The position numbers were made by a program, and so were the translations under genes. Below, in pieces: positions 23,184 through 43,354 of a DNA stretch of 64,000 bases. The stretch is from NCBI RefSeq assembly GCF_029962835.1, contig NC_080574.1, positions 39,251,501 to 39,315,500 on the forward strand. The letters run 5' to 3'. The notes below the pieces were generated by a model, which saw only the letters and a list, made by a program, of their open reading frames with translations, was not told where the DNA came from and ran no database searches. The stretch is from Magnolia sinica. Taxonomy: Eukaryota; Streptophyta; Magnoliopsida; Magnoliales; Magnoliaceae. How positions within the stretch are numbered: position 1 is the first letter of the stretch; every line of letters begins with the position of its first letter.

Positions 23184-26100
23184 GTCCCCTCCACTTCAAA
23201 AGAACTCGTCCTCGAGTTCTCATCCTGCGCTGGTTCATGATACTCAGTCAGGTCCGCGACGTTGAAAGTCCGTGAGATTGCCATGTCATCTGGAAGATTA
23301 ATAACATAAGCGTTGTCATTGATCTTTCAGATGATTGGTACCAGTCCAATTTTTTTATTCTTCAACTTGTTGTACGTTCCGGTCGGAAATCGTTCTTTGG
23401 GCAGATGGACCATTACTTGATCGCCCACCTCGAACACTTTTTGTCGCCGATACTTGTCCGCTTGCTCCTTGTACTTTTCGTTCGAGGCATGTAACTTGGT
23501 TTGTACCTCCGCATGAATGCCCATGATCTTGTCAGCCATATGTTCTGCTGCAATGCTCATGCCTGGGAGCTTGGGCAGAGGGACCAAGTCTAATATGTGG
23601 CGAGGTACTTGTCTATAAATAACCTGGAATGGGGATTTTCCTGTCGAGCGGTTCACCATGTTGTTTAATGCAAACTCCACTTGAGACAAAGTCAAATCCC
23701 ACTGCTTCGGTTTTTCTCTTGAAATACATCGAAGGAGGTTTCCCAATATGCGATTCACAACCTCAGTTTGACCGTCAGTCTGTAGGTAGTAAGCGCTGCT
23801 GAACTGAAGTCGTGTATCAAATCGAGTCCACAAAGTCCGCCAAAAGTGACTTATAAACTTCGTGTCACGGTCAGAAGTAATAGTCTTAGGAACCCCGTGT
23901 AGCCGTACAATTTCTCTGAAGAATAGATTCGCCACATGTGTTGCATTGAGAGTCTTCTTGCATGGAATAAAGTGCGCTATCTTGGAGAAACGATCTACTA
24001 CCACGAACACCGAATCCATGCCGCGTTGAGTTCGTGGGAGACCAAGCACGAAGTCCATAGATAAATCCTCCCAAGGGCCGTCAGGCACGGGTAACGGAGT
24101 GTAAAGGCCCGTATTATGAGATTGTCCCTTAGAGGTCTGACAAATATAACAACGTTGGACTACCTTTCCCACGTCACATACCAATTGCTGCCAGTAATAC
24201 CGTTCTTCCACAAGAGCACGCGTCTTGTCTCGCCCAAGGTGTCCACTGAGGCCACCTCCATGTAGTTCTTGGATTATTTGTTCCCTTAGCGAACTGTTTG
24301 GGATACACAGTCGATTTTCCTTGAAAAGGAACCCATCTTGCATATGTAAGTCACCGGGGTGACCGTCTTGGCATCTAACCCATGCGTCTTTGAAGTCGTC
24401 GTCATCGGCATAAATGTATTTGAGGCGCTCGAACCCGACAACCTCATTGCTCATAGTGACTAACAATGTTGCACGGCGACTCAGTGCATCAGATACTTTG
24501 TTCTGTTGCCCTGACTTATATTTTAGTACGAACGTGAATTCCTGCAAAAACGAGATCCACCTAGCATGCACACAGTTAATGTTGGCTTGACTATTAATGA
24601 ATTTGAGAGCTTGATGGTCCGTGTAAAGTATGAATTCCTTTTGAATCAAATAATGTCGCCAGTGCCGTTGTGCCTGGACCACCACGTATAACTCGATCTC
24701 ATATGTAAACCACTTCTTTTGTGCATCACTAAGTTTCTCGCTATAGAAGGCTACCGGCCTACCTTCTTGAGACAAAACTCCCCTAATTTTGACATATAAG
24801 GCATCATATTCGACTTCAGACAGTTTGTCAAAGTTGGGAAGTACAAGAACCGGGGTCGTGGATAATCTGCGCTTGATTTCGGTAAAGTTCCCGTCGGCTT
24901 CGTCAGTCTACAGAAACTGCCCTTTTCTTCATGCAATCTGTGATTGGTGACACAATGGTACTGAAATTTTTCATGAACCGACGATAGAATGTCGTCAGTC
25001 CATAAAAACTTCGCACTTCATAAATATTTGTAGGAACCAGCTATTCTCTGATTGCCTTCACCTTTTCCTCATCCACCCGAATGCCTGTGGATGTGACGAC
25101 AAAACCCAGGAATAATAGGCTATCAGTCAGAAGCTACACTTTTTAAAATTGAGGTACAGTTTATTTTTAGTAAGCACTTGAAGGACCTTCTTGAGGTGTT
25201 CCATATGGGTGGTTTCGTCTTAACTGTATATCAAAATATTATCGAAATAAACCACAATGAACCGCCCAATGAAATGTTTCAGAACTTGTTTCATCAACCT
25301 TATAAATGTACTAGGCGCATTCGAAAGACCGAAGGGCATAACCATCCATTCGTATAATCCTTCCTTGGTCTTAAAGGTCGTTTTCCATTCATCACCCGAC
25401 CGTATTCGAATCTGATGGTAGCCGCTCCTTAGGTCCAATTTAGAGAATATTTTTGCACTCTCTAGCATATCTAGCATATCGTCTAACCGTGGTATAGGAA
25501 ACCTATATTTTATGGTGATTTTGTTGATGGCTCGGTTGTCGACACACATGCGCCAACTCCCATCTTTCTTTGGAGTTAATAGAGCTGGTACAGCACATGA
25601 ACTCATGCTCTCTCGAATAAGACCCTTACAGATCAACTCCTCTACTTGTCCCTGTAGAATCTCGCACTCATTCGGACTCATTCGATAATGGGGACGATTA
25701 GGTAAACTGGACCCATGGACAAAGTCGATATGGTGCTGGATATCCCGCATGGGGGGTAACCCATTGGGAAGGTCATCGGGCCAGATTTCTTTGAATTCAT
25801 GTAGCAGGGGCCTTAGTCTTTCAGGGATGTTGGTAGGCTCGAGTTCTTCCCCTTTTACAATTAATGCATAAGTCTGTCCCGTTTCCTTTTATTCTTACAC
25901 GAAGTCCCGTATGGTTAAGAGAAAATGGCCCTCCACTTTGAAAGTTTCAAGTGGTCTCTCTGGATCCATAAGGGCCAATATGGTCTTTCGGCTGTCCTTG
26001 ATGAAGATATATATATTATCTCGCCCTTTATGAGTGGCATCATGGTCAGATTGCCAGGGCCGACCGAGTAGTATGTGACATGCTTCCATGTCAACCATAT

Positions 26101-27700
26101 ACATACTACTTCATCCTTATAATGTTTGTCAATTGAAAAGGATATGGTGCACCGTTCGGTTACCTGTGTTTCGCTGACCTTCTTGATCCAACCGATTGTA
26201 TATGGAGAGGGATGACGCTCCATTTTCAATTGTAATTTTTCTGCCATGACCTTGGAGATGATGTTCTCGTTGCTCCCACTGTCAATGATCACGTCACAAA
26301 CCTTTTGATTCACCGTACACCTAGTGCGGAAGATGTTATGCCACTATGGATGCACTTCTTTTCTTGGCGTATATAATAGTCACCTCACAACGAGCAACTC
26401 ACCGTGATCTTGCTGAATTCAACCTGAATCATCTGCCTCGTCCTCGGTGGTATGCTCCTGTTCTTCAATATCTGGATCTTCATAAGCGTTATCAGTACTA
26501 CCATCATTGATGGCGAGGTTTGCCATTTTTCACTGGGGACAAGTATTTGATAGATGGCCCGGTTGGCCACAACGGTAGCAGTTATCGGGCCTTGGCCGAG
26601 CATAGGGGTTCGGGATTCTACTTGGATTAGTAGCAATCGATATGCCCCTTTGGGGTCTAGCTTGCCCGCTTCCCTGATCTTGGTTCTCAAATGTAGGAGG
26701 TTGAGTGCATGCTCCTATGGGCTCATTTCCCTTAGGCTGTGCAGTTCTCTGGGGCAGACCTGCCACAGGGATCCTTGCAGTAGGATAGGTCCGTGTGTTA
26801 GGACGTTTAAGTTACGCTTCTGCCCGAGTTGCCAACTTGATCGCATCATTCATCGTCCAGACGGACTGCATTTGGACCCGATCCTAGATAGCCATACGCA
26901 ATCCACCGTTGAATCGAGCGACTTGCTACGATTCAGTCTCGACTAAATCGTTACGCGACGCCAGGCGGTAAAATTCTTCTGTGTATTCTCTCACCGACTG
27001 ACTACCTTATCGACAATTTTGGTATTGTTGGAATAATACTTAATCGTAATCGCTAGGGAGGAATCGAGCACGTAGTACCTGCTTCATCCGCTGCCAGATG
27101 CAGATTGGTGCTTTCGTCTGCCTGGTTCGCACGAGTTGAAGTTGTTCCCACTAAGCTGAAGCTCCTCCTTTCAACTTATAGACCACAAGCTTGACTTTCT
27201 TTGCTTCAGGGATATCCATATAGTCGAAAAATCGCTCAACTTTAGAAAGCCAATCGAGGAAATCCTCAATGTATAGATGACCATTGAAGCTAGGAATATC
27301 AACCCTCATCTTGAATTCTCGATCCATTCGATCTACTCGATCGCAGCCATGTCTGGGGTGTTGGAAGATTATGTCGTTGATTTCCTCCTCACTGGAGCCC
27401 CCTTCCTCAGGAATGATCCTTGGATGCACTGCCGGTACTATCCTGCGATCAGGGCGATTAATTGGGGGTGGAGGATTGCCACCAGGAACACGGAGTTACC
27501 TTAGGTTTTCCGCCAAGAGATCCGCTATGAGGTCGATGGAAGCCTGCAGCCCTTACATGGCTTGTTGATTCTCTCGTTGCGCTACTTCAAAAGCTGTCGC
27601 AGTTAAAGGTAAATTTCCTGGAGCACCACCTATGGGATTGTTACCCGACCCGTCGTTAGAAGCCATCAATCCGAGGAGAAACCTTACTTTGATACAAAAC
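23184..27700 (-). pseudogene. Gag-pol fossil of the gypsy element
   Basis: Recognisable retroviral-type domains lie in gypsy order (gag and zinc knuckle, protease, reverse transcriptase, RNase H, integrase) on the minus strand. The longest surviving stretch is 23327-24775, with RNase H and integrase signatures ([37 protein letters not shown]). Beyond the integrase the words NAYVINLPDD and NVADLTEYHEP, typical of plant gypsy pol C-termini, are still visible. This is fossil coding sequence, not an expressed host gene. Confidence 0.88.
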
Positions 27701-28423
27701 TGATGCAGGGGTGGACGTGAGGTCAAGCACCGCTTCCTCAAGAGGATAACTATTCTGAATCCATGAAACTTCTTTGGACTCCTCATAAAGACTTCTCGAA
27801 TCCATGAGGAAAGAAAGCAGAGAATAGAAATAAATTCTAATAAATTCGAAATTGATTGATAAATAATTAAAAACGAGTTCACAACCCTTTAAATAAGGGT
27901 ACCAAGCAATGGGAAAGAAATCAAAATCAAACTACAACTCAAACTCCTAGAATTTGTGACTTACTATAAATAGTAAACTTACTATTTATAGACGGTCGTG
28001 ATGTCTACTAGTGCGCAAGGTTTTCGGCTAAAAATAGTAACTGTCCTATTTGGCTTCACCAAACCGTTCTCCTAATTATTCTAAGCTCTTTTCACGTTGG
28101 GCGCAACTCCTAAAGCCTGACGGATGAAGAGTTATAATCAAATTAAAACTTATTATTTATAGTAAAAACGGAATTAAAATAGGAAAACGACCATCGATCA
28201 AGAGGTTTTTCACAATTTCGGGCTGCGTAACCCGGCATAGCAGGGTTGATTGGCTGAAGTAGCTCATTCTACCCCAAAATCATATATTTTACGTCAGATA
28301 ACTCATTTCGGATTGCGAGATATGCCCGATCTAAGGTCCGATGGTCCAGATCACTTCTGTCGTCGACCGGGCCTTTTCTGATCCATCTTGGCCATGAAAC
28401 TGTCCACGACCCGCTTTACATCG
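27701..28423 (-). repeat. 5' LTR of the gypsy fossil
   Basis: It is 723 bp and aligns end to end with the LTR at 22460-23183. The adjacent 5-bp GTGTG duplicates the host copia sequence at the other side. Confidence 0.9.
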
Positions 28424-28429
28424 GTGTGG

Positions 28430-30560
28430 GTTTACATGTTAAAAAGGAATAGTAATGTTTTTACTTGTTTTATTAAGTTTAAAATATTAGTTGAAAATCT
28501 GAATGAAAAGAAAATCAAGTGTCTAAGAATTGATAATGGAGGAAAATATAATTTAATATAATTCAATGATTTTTGTAGTAAACATGAAATTGAGAAGCAT
28601 TACACAATTCTTAGTACTTGATAGCGTAACGGAGTTGCAAAACATATGAATCATATGCCTAATGGATCGTGCTAGGAGCATGCTGAATTTAGCTAGGCTC
28701 GAGCAATGCTTTTACGTAGAAGCTATTAATACAACCTGTTACTTGGTAAATCATTCTCTTACAAATGCACTAGATTGCAGGGTCCCTAAAAACGTATGGT
28801 ATGAAAAACTAGTTAATTATTCATTCATTTATAGTTTTGGTTGTGATGCTTATGTATGGATTCCTGAATAACACAAGACTAAGCTGGATGCGATGTTTAG
28901 AAAGTATCTTTTTCTTAAATATGTAGATGGAACAAAAGAGAATGGATTGTAGGTCCACAAGTTAGTAATTAGCTGAAGTATTATTTTTAATGAATATTTA
29001 TTGTACGAAGACATAATTGTCATGCTCAAGTCACAAGAGATAATTGAATTGAAATATTTAAATGATGTTCAAAATCAACCTGTTGATTCATAAGGTCAGC
29101 AAATTGATGATATCGTTAAAGATGAAACTGATGAAAAACATGCATATGAGATACCGGGTGCTAAAATTTAAAGTGATTAAAGTTGATTAAAGAGAGCTAC
29201 AAAATCTTTTGTTTGGCTTAAAGATTATATTACAACATACATTTGTATAATAGAAGAGTGTGAGCCTTCTTCATACCGAGAGGCATGTGAATTTGTAGAG
29301 ACTAACTAATGAAGAGTGTCTATGAATGATGAGATGGAAGTTCTGTATAAGACCAAGACTTGAAAATTAGTTGAATTACCCAAATAGAAGAAGACTATTG
29401 AATGTAAGCGGGTTTACAATCTGAAAAAGAATAATAATGGAAATGTTGAAATAGACAAAGCTTTATTAATGGTAAAAGTGTATGCTCAAAAATTAAGTAT
29501 TGACTTTAATGAAATTTCTATTTGGGTGTCTGTTTGAGTATGGCAGCAGTGCTTGACTTAGAGTTGAAGCAGTTGGATGTAAAAACTACTTTTTTGTACG
29601 AGAATCTTGACGAAGAAATTTATATAACTCAACTCCAATTCTTTATTAAAAAAATAAATAAAAAGAATCTTATTTGTCGGTTGAACAGATCATTATACGG
29701 TTTAAAGCAAATACCAAGGTGTAGTACAAGCGGTTTGATTCTTTCATTGTGAGTTTGAAATTTAAAAGATGTGAGACAAACCATTATGCTTATGTTCATA
29801 TCTATGGTAATGGTAGCTTTATTATTTTGTTATTGTATGTAGATGACATGATAGTTGTAGGTACTACTAAAGATACTATTGCAACATTAAAAACTCGTTT
29901 ATATAGAGAATTTGATATGAAAGATTTTGGTAATATTAATCAGATTCTTGGGATGGTCATATTTAGAGATAGGAAGAACATGAAAGTTTAGATAACCCAA
30001 AAGGATTATGTTAAAAGAGTTTTGTGCCGCTTCGACATTCAGAATTCTAACACAGTCAGTATTTTATTCATTGTTAGTTGCAAGCTATCTTCTAATTAGT
30101 GTCCTAGTACAAAAGCGAAGAAGGTAAGTATGTCTCAAGTAGTGGGAGCAGTCAGTAAATACGTAGTGAACCCGAGTATATATCATTAAACTACTATGAA
30201 GTAGATCATTTGTTACTTAAAGGTTACTTCTAAAATAACTATTTGTTATAGTGGTCAAAAATTTAGAATTAGATTTGTTGATGCAGATCATGCTGGAGAT
30301 CGTGATAAAAGAAGATAGATCAGATGTTATGTTTTCTTCTTGCCCCATGATGTAGTTAGTTGAATGTCGAAACTGCAGTCAATGGTGGCCTTATCTGCTA
30401 TAGAAACAGGGTACATGTCAATTACACAAGCATACAAGGAAGTTATTTGGTTGAAGAAGTTGCTAGAAGAATTGAAATTTAAGCGAAAAGTGGTGGTGAT
30501 TCATTATGACAATCAGAGCGCGTTACACTCAGTTAAAAATTCAATATTTCATACTTAGAC
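28430..30560 (+). pseudogene. Pol fossil of the copia element (integrase end, RT, RNase H)
   Basis: Copia-type signatures are visible: integrase C-terminal region 28430-28870 (CLRIDNGG, NTTCYLVNHS), reverse transcriptase 29520-30000 (QLDVKTTFLYENL, LLYVDDMIVVGTT), and RNase H 30364-30560 (WLKKLLEELKF, HYDNQSALHSVKNSIFH). It is a broken relic. Confidence 0.85.
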
Positions 30561-30768
30561 TAAACATATCGATGTTCAATGTCACTTGCAAAAGATCCAC
30601 ACCGACGACAACATGACAGACATACTAACAAAGCTTATTACAAGTGAGAAGTTTGTTTATTGCATCATTTCTCTTAGGCTTGTTATTATTTAGCAGTTGG
30701 TAATGTTTGGGTAGCTATCATTAAGAGTATTTTTCACATTATTAGAGGAACTAGTCTTCTAGTAAGAA

Positions 30769-31228
30769 TGTTACGGTTGTGCCTCTGTACAGGGGCTATG
30801 ACGTCTCTTAGTAGGAGATGTCCCCTTATCTCCTCCGTATGCATATGCATACGAATATCATTTATTTATGAAACCTAGTTTACCTGGGTTTTCATGTATG
30901 CACTCTCCAATGGTGTTGTCTATATATATGGGACTATAGTTAGAGAAATGTATTTTATTATATTTTTCTTTTAGAGTATTTCTTGATATGGGATTCCCTA
31001 TATAAGTGGGAAAGATATAACTCTTGTATTTCTGTTTCTCTTATTTCTAGTGAATAAAAAAGCTCTGTATTATTGTTCCATGAAATAAGGATATCGTCGA
31101 AATATGTAAATCATTATGACTTTTTTTGTATCTTGTTTTGTTTGATCTTTCTATCTTTTATTTGGCTTTTTTTTAAATGTTTTAGCCTCGCTCTTACATT
31201 AATCACATACACGTGTTTTTCTGCAACA
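30769..31228 (+). repeat. Right LTR of the copia fossil
   Basis: It begins TGTTACGGTTGTGCCTCTGT and ends TTTTCTGCAACA. CTAAT follows immediately and duplicates the 5 bp before the left LTR. Confidence 0.85.
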
Positions 31229-31233
31229 CTAAT

Positions 31234-32440
31234 AAGTGGGTCCCATTGGTACGGTGATACAGACCTTTCGTCTCTTGGAGCTTATCTTGGATGGAACATT
31301 CTCCCCGAACTCGAAGATCCCAAAAATCAATACTAGGACTTTTCCTAAGAGTTGAAACGTGGACCCTTGTCGTTTTTCTCCTATGAACCGTCTATCTTTT
31401 GGCCATAAATCTGGAGGTTAAGATTGTCCCATCGATGATATTTTAAGATAACGGTCCATCCACCTCTGGACACAACAGCCCAATGGTCCCGAGCCACCCA
31501 CTTGTCAGAGCTGAGTCCACTTATCATATATAACTCCTCATCCTCGAATGCTACCTTTAGAAGGGCTTTTTTGTAATTTACTTACCTAAAAAAGAAACAA
31601 CAACCTATCAGACTCCTTTGATAATTCACCTCCATATGGCGGTTACTCTGTAACCGTACACGTACACATAACATAATTGTACAGAAATCCAGACCGTCCA
31701 GTTCATTTAACCAATTGTTTACAGCATAACACAACAATTAGAAGTAAAAATTTGCTCTTTGAATTTGGACCACACACTAATTTGCATTTAACGGTCCATT
31801 TAATGGATTTCAATTGAATGGTTAGTATTTCCTGATCAATATGATTTTAGAGACATATTCCATCCACAATTTGGCTGGTCTGAAAGCCTTTTACCAGTGC
31901 CACGTGTCAGGAGATGAGTCACCATCGTTTTCAAAACGATGATAGACTATCATACTAATCTAGCCCAACCAAGAAAGCTAAGAAACATGTGGTCCAAAGC
32001 TGAGGGTCCAAATATAATCTTATCTCGTACTCACATTTTGGTCACCACACATGCATCCCTTGCTTCACATCCAACCATTACTTTACTCTTTTAAAAATAC
32101 CAACATCAGATATGGCACACGTGTGTGGAAGCCTCACCCATCCACACGCATGCACGTGTACCTGATCAGAGCCTTCCATATTAGTTGGGCTATCCACTTT
32201 AGTCCTGAAGCCTAAAATCAGGCCATTTCACTCCTCACATGGACTGGATCATACAAAATAAATGGACGGCTAAAAAAGGATGATTTTAACCATTGGTTTG
32301 TTTCGTGAAACGGCATGATTGTTTTTTAGGTAGAAGAATTTAAGACCAAGATGGACCGGGATGGAAAGTGCAGATCTCATGCATGTGTGGCCACATTGGC
32401 ATGTGTGACAGCGAGTGGAGGCCGGTGTTCCACACGCGTG
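31234..32440 (+). promoter_or_regulatory. GAPB upstream region with G-box cores
   Basis: No other gene occupies this stretch. CACGTG G-box cores occur at 31901-31906 (in GCCACGTGTCA) and 32153-32158 (in TGCACGTGTA), and a related ACACGTGT at 32117-32124. G-boxes are established light- and bZIP/bHLH-responsive sites in photosynthetic gene promoters, which suits a Calvin-cycle gene. Their role here is inferred from position only. The 5' part (31234-31700) directly abuts the copia target duplication. Confidence 0.45.
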
Positions 32441-32446
32441 TGGACT

Positions 32447-32456
32447 ACATATATGA
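32447..32456 (+). promoter_or_regulatory. Possible TATA box of GAPB
   Basis: ACATATATGAG lies about 75 bp before the GAPB start codon, leaving a short leader of about 45 nt. It is a weak TATA match, chosen because nothing better lies between it and the ATG. Confidence 0.4.
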
Positions 32457-32524
32457 GCATAAGTACATTAAGATAAATGTATAAATGTGGTTGTAAGGTT
32501 GAACCATAAGCTCTAGTTGCAGAG

Positions 32525-39782
<7,258 letters not shown>

Positions 39783-40077
39783 AGCATTACATTCTTTCTG
39801 ATCAAAGAAAAGATTATTAATTGTATGATTTGTGATTAACATAATGGCTATTAAGGCCTAAGGTTTTCTACACTTCCTTTTTTAAGTGAAGGTTTGCAGG
39901 GAAAATGAATAATTTCTTAATCTTAGAATAATGCATTTGGAGGAATGCTCTTTCTTTCTTTCTTTTTTATTACTAGAATAAGATAAGATCTAATATGATG
40001 TTTCTATGTGATCCTCCAACTTAGGATGTGCACAACATGCTTGGGTTTTCCCTTTGTAAAGTGTGCCCATGGGTTAG

Positions 40078-40912
40078 TGATGTAGAGCGGGTCGCGGACA
40101 CTTTCATGTCCAAGATTGACTGGAGAAGGCCTGATCGGAAGTGAAAGTGATCAAGATTGTCAGAACACTAAAATAAGCATATCTCGCAAACCGAAATGAG
40201 TTATTCGACGTATCATATATGATTTTGGATAGGAGAAGCTACTTTAGCCACCAAACCTTGCTATGTCGGGTTGCCCAGACCGAATTTGCCAGATTCCATC
40301 ATATTCACAGTAGAAAATCTTTTTTAATTTCATTTTTCCTATTTATAATAAGTTTTAGTTCAATCATACATAACTCTTGATCCTTAGAGATTTAGGACTC
40401 GTGCCCAACATGAAAAGGGTTTAGAAATTTTAGGGGAATAACATGGTTAGGATAAATTGGACATTTACTATTTTTGGCCGAAAACCATGACGTCTAGTAG
40501 GAAATATGACCATCTAAAAATAGTTAGTTTACTATTTATAGTAAGTCACGAATTTTAGAGAGTTTGAGTTGAAGTTTGATTCAGAAACTTCTTCCTAAGT
40601 TTGGTATCACTATTTAAAGGGTTCTAAATTCTTTTTTATTATCAATCAATTAATTTTTGAATTTTTTAGAAATTATTTATATTTTCTTATTTTCTCTCAT
40701 CGACTCGAAGAATCTCTGCGATGAGTCCAGAAAAAGCTCCGTAGATTCGAAGTAATTATCCCTTGAGAAAGACGGTGATCGACACCCGATCAAGGGTTTG
40801 AGTATCCATAGGTGGTGAAATCCCACTAAGGCATGAGTGTGTAGGAGTGTGTGCGCGTGTGTGAAAAAAAAAAAAGACGGTGATCGACCTCATCACGTCC
40901 ATCCCTGCGTCA
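40078..40912 (+). mobile_element. Solo LTR related to the gypsy fossil, with a SINE-like insertion
   Basis: It starts TGATGTAGAGCGGGTCGCGG and ends CCATCCCTGCGTCA, the same ends and order of internal words as the LTRs at 22460-23183 and 27701-28423, but in the opposite orientation. It is flanked by GTTAG (40073-40077) and ATTAG (40913-40917), a 5-bp duplication with one mismatch. No internal coding region is attached, so it is what remains after recombination between two LTRs. The extra length compared with ~724 bp is largely the insertion at 40784-40875. It is considerably diverged from the other two LTRs. Confidence 0.8.
40784..40875 (+). mobile_element. SINE-like fragment inside the solo LTR
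   Basis: A 92-bp insertion ends in GTGTGTGTGA-rich sequence and a run of 12 or more A's. It is flanked by direct repeats of GACGGTGATCGAC (40771-40783 and 40876-40888). A poly-A tail plus 13-bp target duplication is the signature of target-primed (SINE/LINE) insertion. The body (AGTATCCATAGGTGGTGAAA) has no visible Pol III boxes, so it is probably 5'-truncated. Confidence 0.65.
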
Positions 40913-40917
40913 ATTAG

Positions 40918-43354
40918 TGATCAAGAACTAAGACCATTGGTTTGTTGGGTCCCACTATATATGGATGGACCATGCCTAGGCCAGTGTGAACCCTTTTATC
41001 TCTTTTGAAAGTCTATGTTGCGGGTCACATATTGGTTTATCCTAGCCCAATGAACACATAGCAAACGTTGCATTGAGGAAAAGGCTATTTATTGGTTGGT
41101 TAAGATAATTCAATCAAAGAAGATTTTGGTTAGGAGCGAAATCAATGGCGTAGCCCCATCGGATGATTGTGATTGTGATTGTGATAGTGATATGATTGGA
41201 GTTTCCCATTTCCTACCTGAGATCCAACGTCTGGATTCGATCTGATTTAATCAAGACTACCAATCTATGATGACCCACTCAACCGAAAGTTCTTACATGC
41301 TATCCAATCTAAAGGCACGAAAATGGGGTGGCTCCGAAAAAGGACATCTGATTTATGAGGAGATGTGGATTTAGCTGGCTCATTTTTGTAGTCGTGTTTT
41401 CGATCTCTCTTTTCCTATTTAGATATATTAAAAAAGAGGTCTCAACTCTCAAGTCCAACAGGTTGGACTATAAATTACTGTCCATTCAGTGGATAGATTT
41501 GAATCTTTCATGTATCCGCAAAATCCAACCTGTCCAAGAGGTTGTTGATTACTGCACCAGACAATTGTTATGGTGGGGCCAACCTACTGGAACTGTGGGC
41601 CCCACCGTGATGTATGGGTTTTATCCACCCTGTCCATTCATTTTTTTAATTTTTTTTTTTTTCTGATCATTTTTGGGTACGAGTCTAAAAATTATGCAGG
41701 TCCAGTGTTCAAGTGGATCGCACCATAGGAAGCAGCTGCGATAAAGAAATTCACCGTTGAAACCCTCCTAGGAGCCACCGTGATGTTGCAACCTGTTCAT
41801 AAGGTCTACTAAAAGAAGTTTTCACTTGCTGCTCAATGCTATCAATGGGTTGCAATCACCAATTTCTAGTTTTTAAATAGCCTTAATTTTTTCTTTAATT
41901 TATTTATTTTAATAAAACATGATTTATTGAAATAAACGTGTTAATTCAGTTTGCCCAAAAGTAGTCAAGACTTTTTGGCCTGTCTGTAAAAATATATGAT
42001 GTTAATTCAACATATCAAGTTTTAGAAATATGAAATGGACCGCATTTTCTAAACCCAACCTGAACCACTTCCAATTTAGCTTGGCCCAGACCCACCTGAG
42101 AAGTGGGTTAGACCCGTGGGTCAATGCCACCCCTAGACAGAACTTGAAAATTCAAATGAAACCAACAAAACTCGACACTGACTCACCATGTCAGGTCGAT
42201 TCCCTTTTATGACAGAACATGGAACTTCCCTAATACGCAATGAGCTTGTAAATGCAGGGCCCATGGGTTGGTTTTTTCTAGCCATTGTGATTGGATAGAA
42301 ATCTCTTCAATTGCTCTACTCTAACCTTTCCATTGTTGACATGCAAAGACATGTCCACCAATGAGACATCGCATGGTCGGTCCGTTGTTGGTGGGGACCT
42401 TCATATCAATGGCTCCAATAAACCAACCGTAGGCCCCCATGTTTCTGCTGCATCCAGACCATGTCAATGATGGGATCTAGAATGAATGTGGATGCCTTAT
42501 GATCAGTGACAACAAATACATCCCTTGTGAGGCCCACTAGATAGACGGTTCCGATTGACATTTCACGCGTGGGTCGTGACAGGACTCTGTGGCGCCCACC
42601 GTGACGTATGTAAGATATGTTGGTCCCCCATCATGGATGGGGAGCTCTTTCCAGCCCAAATGATGACCATCTAATATGGTGGCCTACAAATAAATGGTTA
42701 AGATAACAAAGAAAATGCTGAATATTCCAACATCCAATGGAAGGCCACACCCTATCCATGGTGGTACCCATCACTGTACATGGGTGGGCCCTACATTGTT
42801 TGGTATCCTCTAGATAATCCTACAATCCTCCAACCCATCCACCACAGAAACCAAGCGTTTAAAGTTACAGTCACAACAGAGCATGAGAATAATGGCGACA
42901 GAGAAATAAAGAAAACACATCAATGATTCACAAGAAACCAAGAAAAAGAAGAAAACATACCCATGAATGTCGCCACTCTCGTATAAACCGAACATCTAAA
43001 TGGTACCATACAACCTTTTGGCCAAAGCATTGGATAGCACCACAGATGTAAATCCACAAACATGCAACAACAAGAACGTAACAATTGCTACACGTGAATG
43101 TTACCAGCTCCAGCTGTGATTATTTTCATTTTAAATTCATACCCAAGTGCAATTAGATTATTGCATTCATTTAAATAGGCAAGTTACATGAAAAGCTGTT
43201 GGCTGAGCATGATACAAATGCATGTACATGACTGTTACAAGGATACCACTAGACTAAGAGTATAAATACATTTGTATTCAAGATTCCCCCGTGTTTCAAT
43301 CTTCCATTCAAAGCCAATGGCGAGCTTCAGAGCTTTGAATATATTTAGGAAGTC
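40918..43354. other. Convergent intergenic region between GAPB and IRE1
   Basis: No gene recognised. 41575-41815 is a half-copy of the foldback family (GGGCCCCACCGTGATGTATGG, then GAAACCCTCCTAGGAGCCAC). 42590-42820 has further GGGCCCACC-type words. The IRE1 3' UTR should occupy the last few hundred bases on the minus strand, but I could not fix its end. Confidence 0.5.

Larger units (their letters stand above)
22460..28423 (-). mobile_element. Ty3/gypsy LTR retrotransposon fossil nested in the copia element
   Basis: Two LTRs (22460-23183 and 27701-28423) flank a minus-strand interior. The element is bracketed by GTGTG (22455-22459 and 28424-28428), so it landed in the copia integrase region. 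In element orientation the parts are: a primer-binding site beside the right LTR resembling the initiator-Met tRNA complement (TTGTATCAAAGT); gag about 27150-27880 with a CCHC knuckle near 26540 ([14 protein letters not shown]); protease near 26250 (IIDSGSNENIIS); reverse transcriptase 25220-25750; RNase H near 24600; integrase with an HHCC-type finger and catalytic core about 23330-24400; and a polypurine tract just before the left LTR. By hand the LTRs differ at roughly 50 of ~724 positions, mostly transitions, so it is of moderate age and younger than its host. It is broken in several places. Confidence 0.92.
21416..31228 (+). mobile_element. Ty1/copia LTR retrotransposon fossil (split by a gypsy insertion)
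   Basis: Two related LTRs (left from 21416, right 30769-31228) begin TGTTACGGTTGTGC, and the right one ends GCAACA. The element is flanked by the 5-bp target duplication CTAAT (21411-21415 and 31229-31233). The order of parts is copia: protease-like region near 21815 (WILDLGAS), integrase region split by the younger element and resuming at 28430, reverse transcriptase about 29520-30000 (LDVKTTFLYENL, YVDDMIVVG), and RNase H about 30364-30560. No gag was recognised. The LTRs are clearly more diverged from each other than those of the nested gypsy element. The copy is broken in many places and is an old, inactive fossil. Confidence 0.9.

Noticed and set aside
31690-32160. ACACGTGTG palindromes as a specific abscisic-acid or light module
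   Set aside because: The same words are scattered in intergenic DNA near 10.6-10.8 kb, so only the positional G-box cores near GAPB are kept, at low confidence.
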